Shown here one piece after another: positions 6,101 to 6,291 of a stretch of DNA of 6,291 nucleotides; positions within the stretch are counted from its first letter, which is position 1; every line of letters starts with the position of its first letter. The DNA lies in the NCBI GenBank assembly GCA_003224515.1, contig QHZC01000324.1, positions 1 through 6,291 on the forward strand, read 5' to 3'. This DNA comes from Acidobacteriota bacterium (lineage in GTDB: Bacteria > Acidobacteriota > Terriglobia > Acidiferrales > UBA7541). A program made the translations under genes and the position numbers. A model generated the notes under the pieces. That model was not told the DNA's origin. It was given only the letters and a program-made list of their open reading frames with translations, and made no database searches.

Positions 6101-6114
6101 CCGGTCATGACCGG
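6101..6114. repeat. 14-base perfect palindrome after the VOC gene
   Basis: CCGGTCATGACCGG is fully self-complementary and begins two bases after the VOC stop codon. With no spare loop bases it would form a poor RNA hairpin, and no T tract follows, so it is not a standard terminator. A protein-binding site or chance are both possible. Confidence 0.4.
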
Positions 6115-6291
6115 AGCCCGAATTTAGAAGAGCTTGGCACGCGAGGCGAGGATGGCGAGATAGCAACGCCTGTACCACGAGCGGGTTGCATGGCTTTTTG
6201 GGAGGGGCCTATACTGGCGGAGATTCGCGGCGGTTCGTCCAGAATCGGGCGAATTGGTGTTTCTTGGCGATCGATGGTGTGGATGCCAGGA
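6115..6291. other. Right-edge spacer, no gene recognised
   Basis: Two minus-strand frames are open inward from the edge: one ends at TAA 6126-6124 after about 56 codons (last residues AILASRAKLF), another runs to about 6108. Neither resembles a family I know and they conflict with each other, so one could be the 3' end of a gene outside the window or both may be chance. The plus strand has a possible promoter at 6186-6215. Confidence 0.35.
6186..6215 (+). promoter_or_regulatory. Possible promoter facing the right edge
   Basis: TATACT (6210-6215) is a five-of-six -10 element. Eighteen bases upstream lies TTGCAT (6186-6191), only half-matching a -35. The spacer carries the run CTTTTTGGGAGGGG. 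If real it would transcribe a gene beginning beyond the window. Confidence 0.3.

Overview
The window looks like chromosomal DNA from an Acidobacteriota genome, most likely a soil member of Terriglobia or a relative. This is an inference from GC-rich codon use, several TTG/GTG starts with strong GGAGG-type ribosome sites, and protein types I associate with that phylum: a large ankyrin protein with an N-terminal charged domain, a RodZ-like protein paired with a helical-repeat protein, and secreted proteins of unknown function. No rRNA, tRNA, insertion sequence, CRISPR array or phage gene was seen.

The left half (1-3174) is read mainly from the minus strand. From upstream to downstream, a well-formed sigma70-type promoter (3273-3302) drives a RodZ-like membrane protein (2437-3174). 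Four bases after its stop begins a helical-repeat protein (1528-2432), and a secreted rhodanese-like protein follows (955-1461). These three genes form a probable operon. After a gap holding one possible 25-codon signal-peptide ORF on the plus strand (768-845) comes the 5' part of another secreted protein (1-489), cut off by the window edge.

The right half (4036-6099) is read from the plus strand: an ankyrin-repeat protein (4036-5671) and, 23 bases on, a VOC/glyoxalase-fold protein (5695-6099). Between the two halves lies a divergent spacer of about 730 bases with no gene I can support. The last 190 bases also hold no recognisable gene.

The most useful correction for a reader is that two genes are broken in this sequence by single-base frame changes: the helical-repeat gene near 1854 (one base missing) and the ankyrin gene near 4552-4555 (one base extra). 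In both, protein-like sequence continues at once in the next frame to a sensible end, so they are either very recent mutations or consensus errors. I found no convincing new defence, mobile or RNA system. The nearest thing to an unexplored unit is the RodZ-like / helical-repeat / secreted rhodanese cluster.
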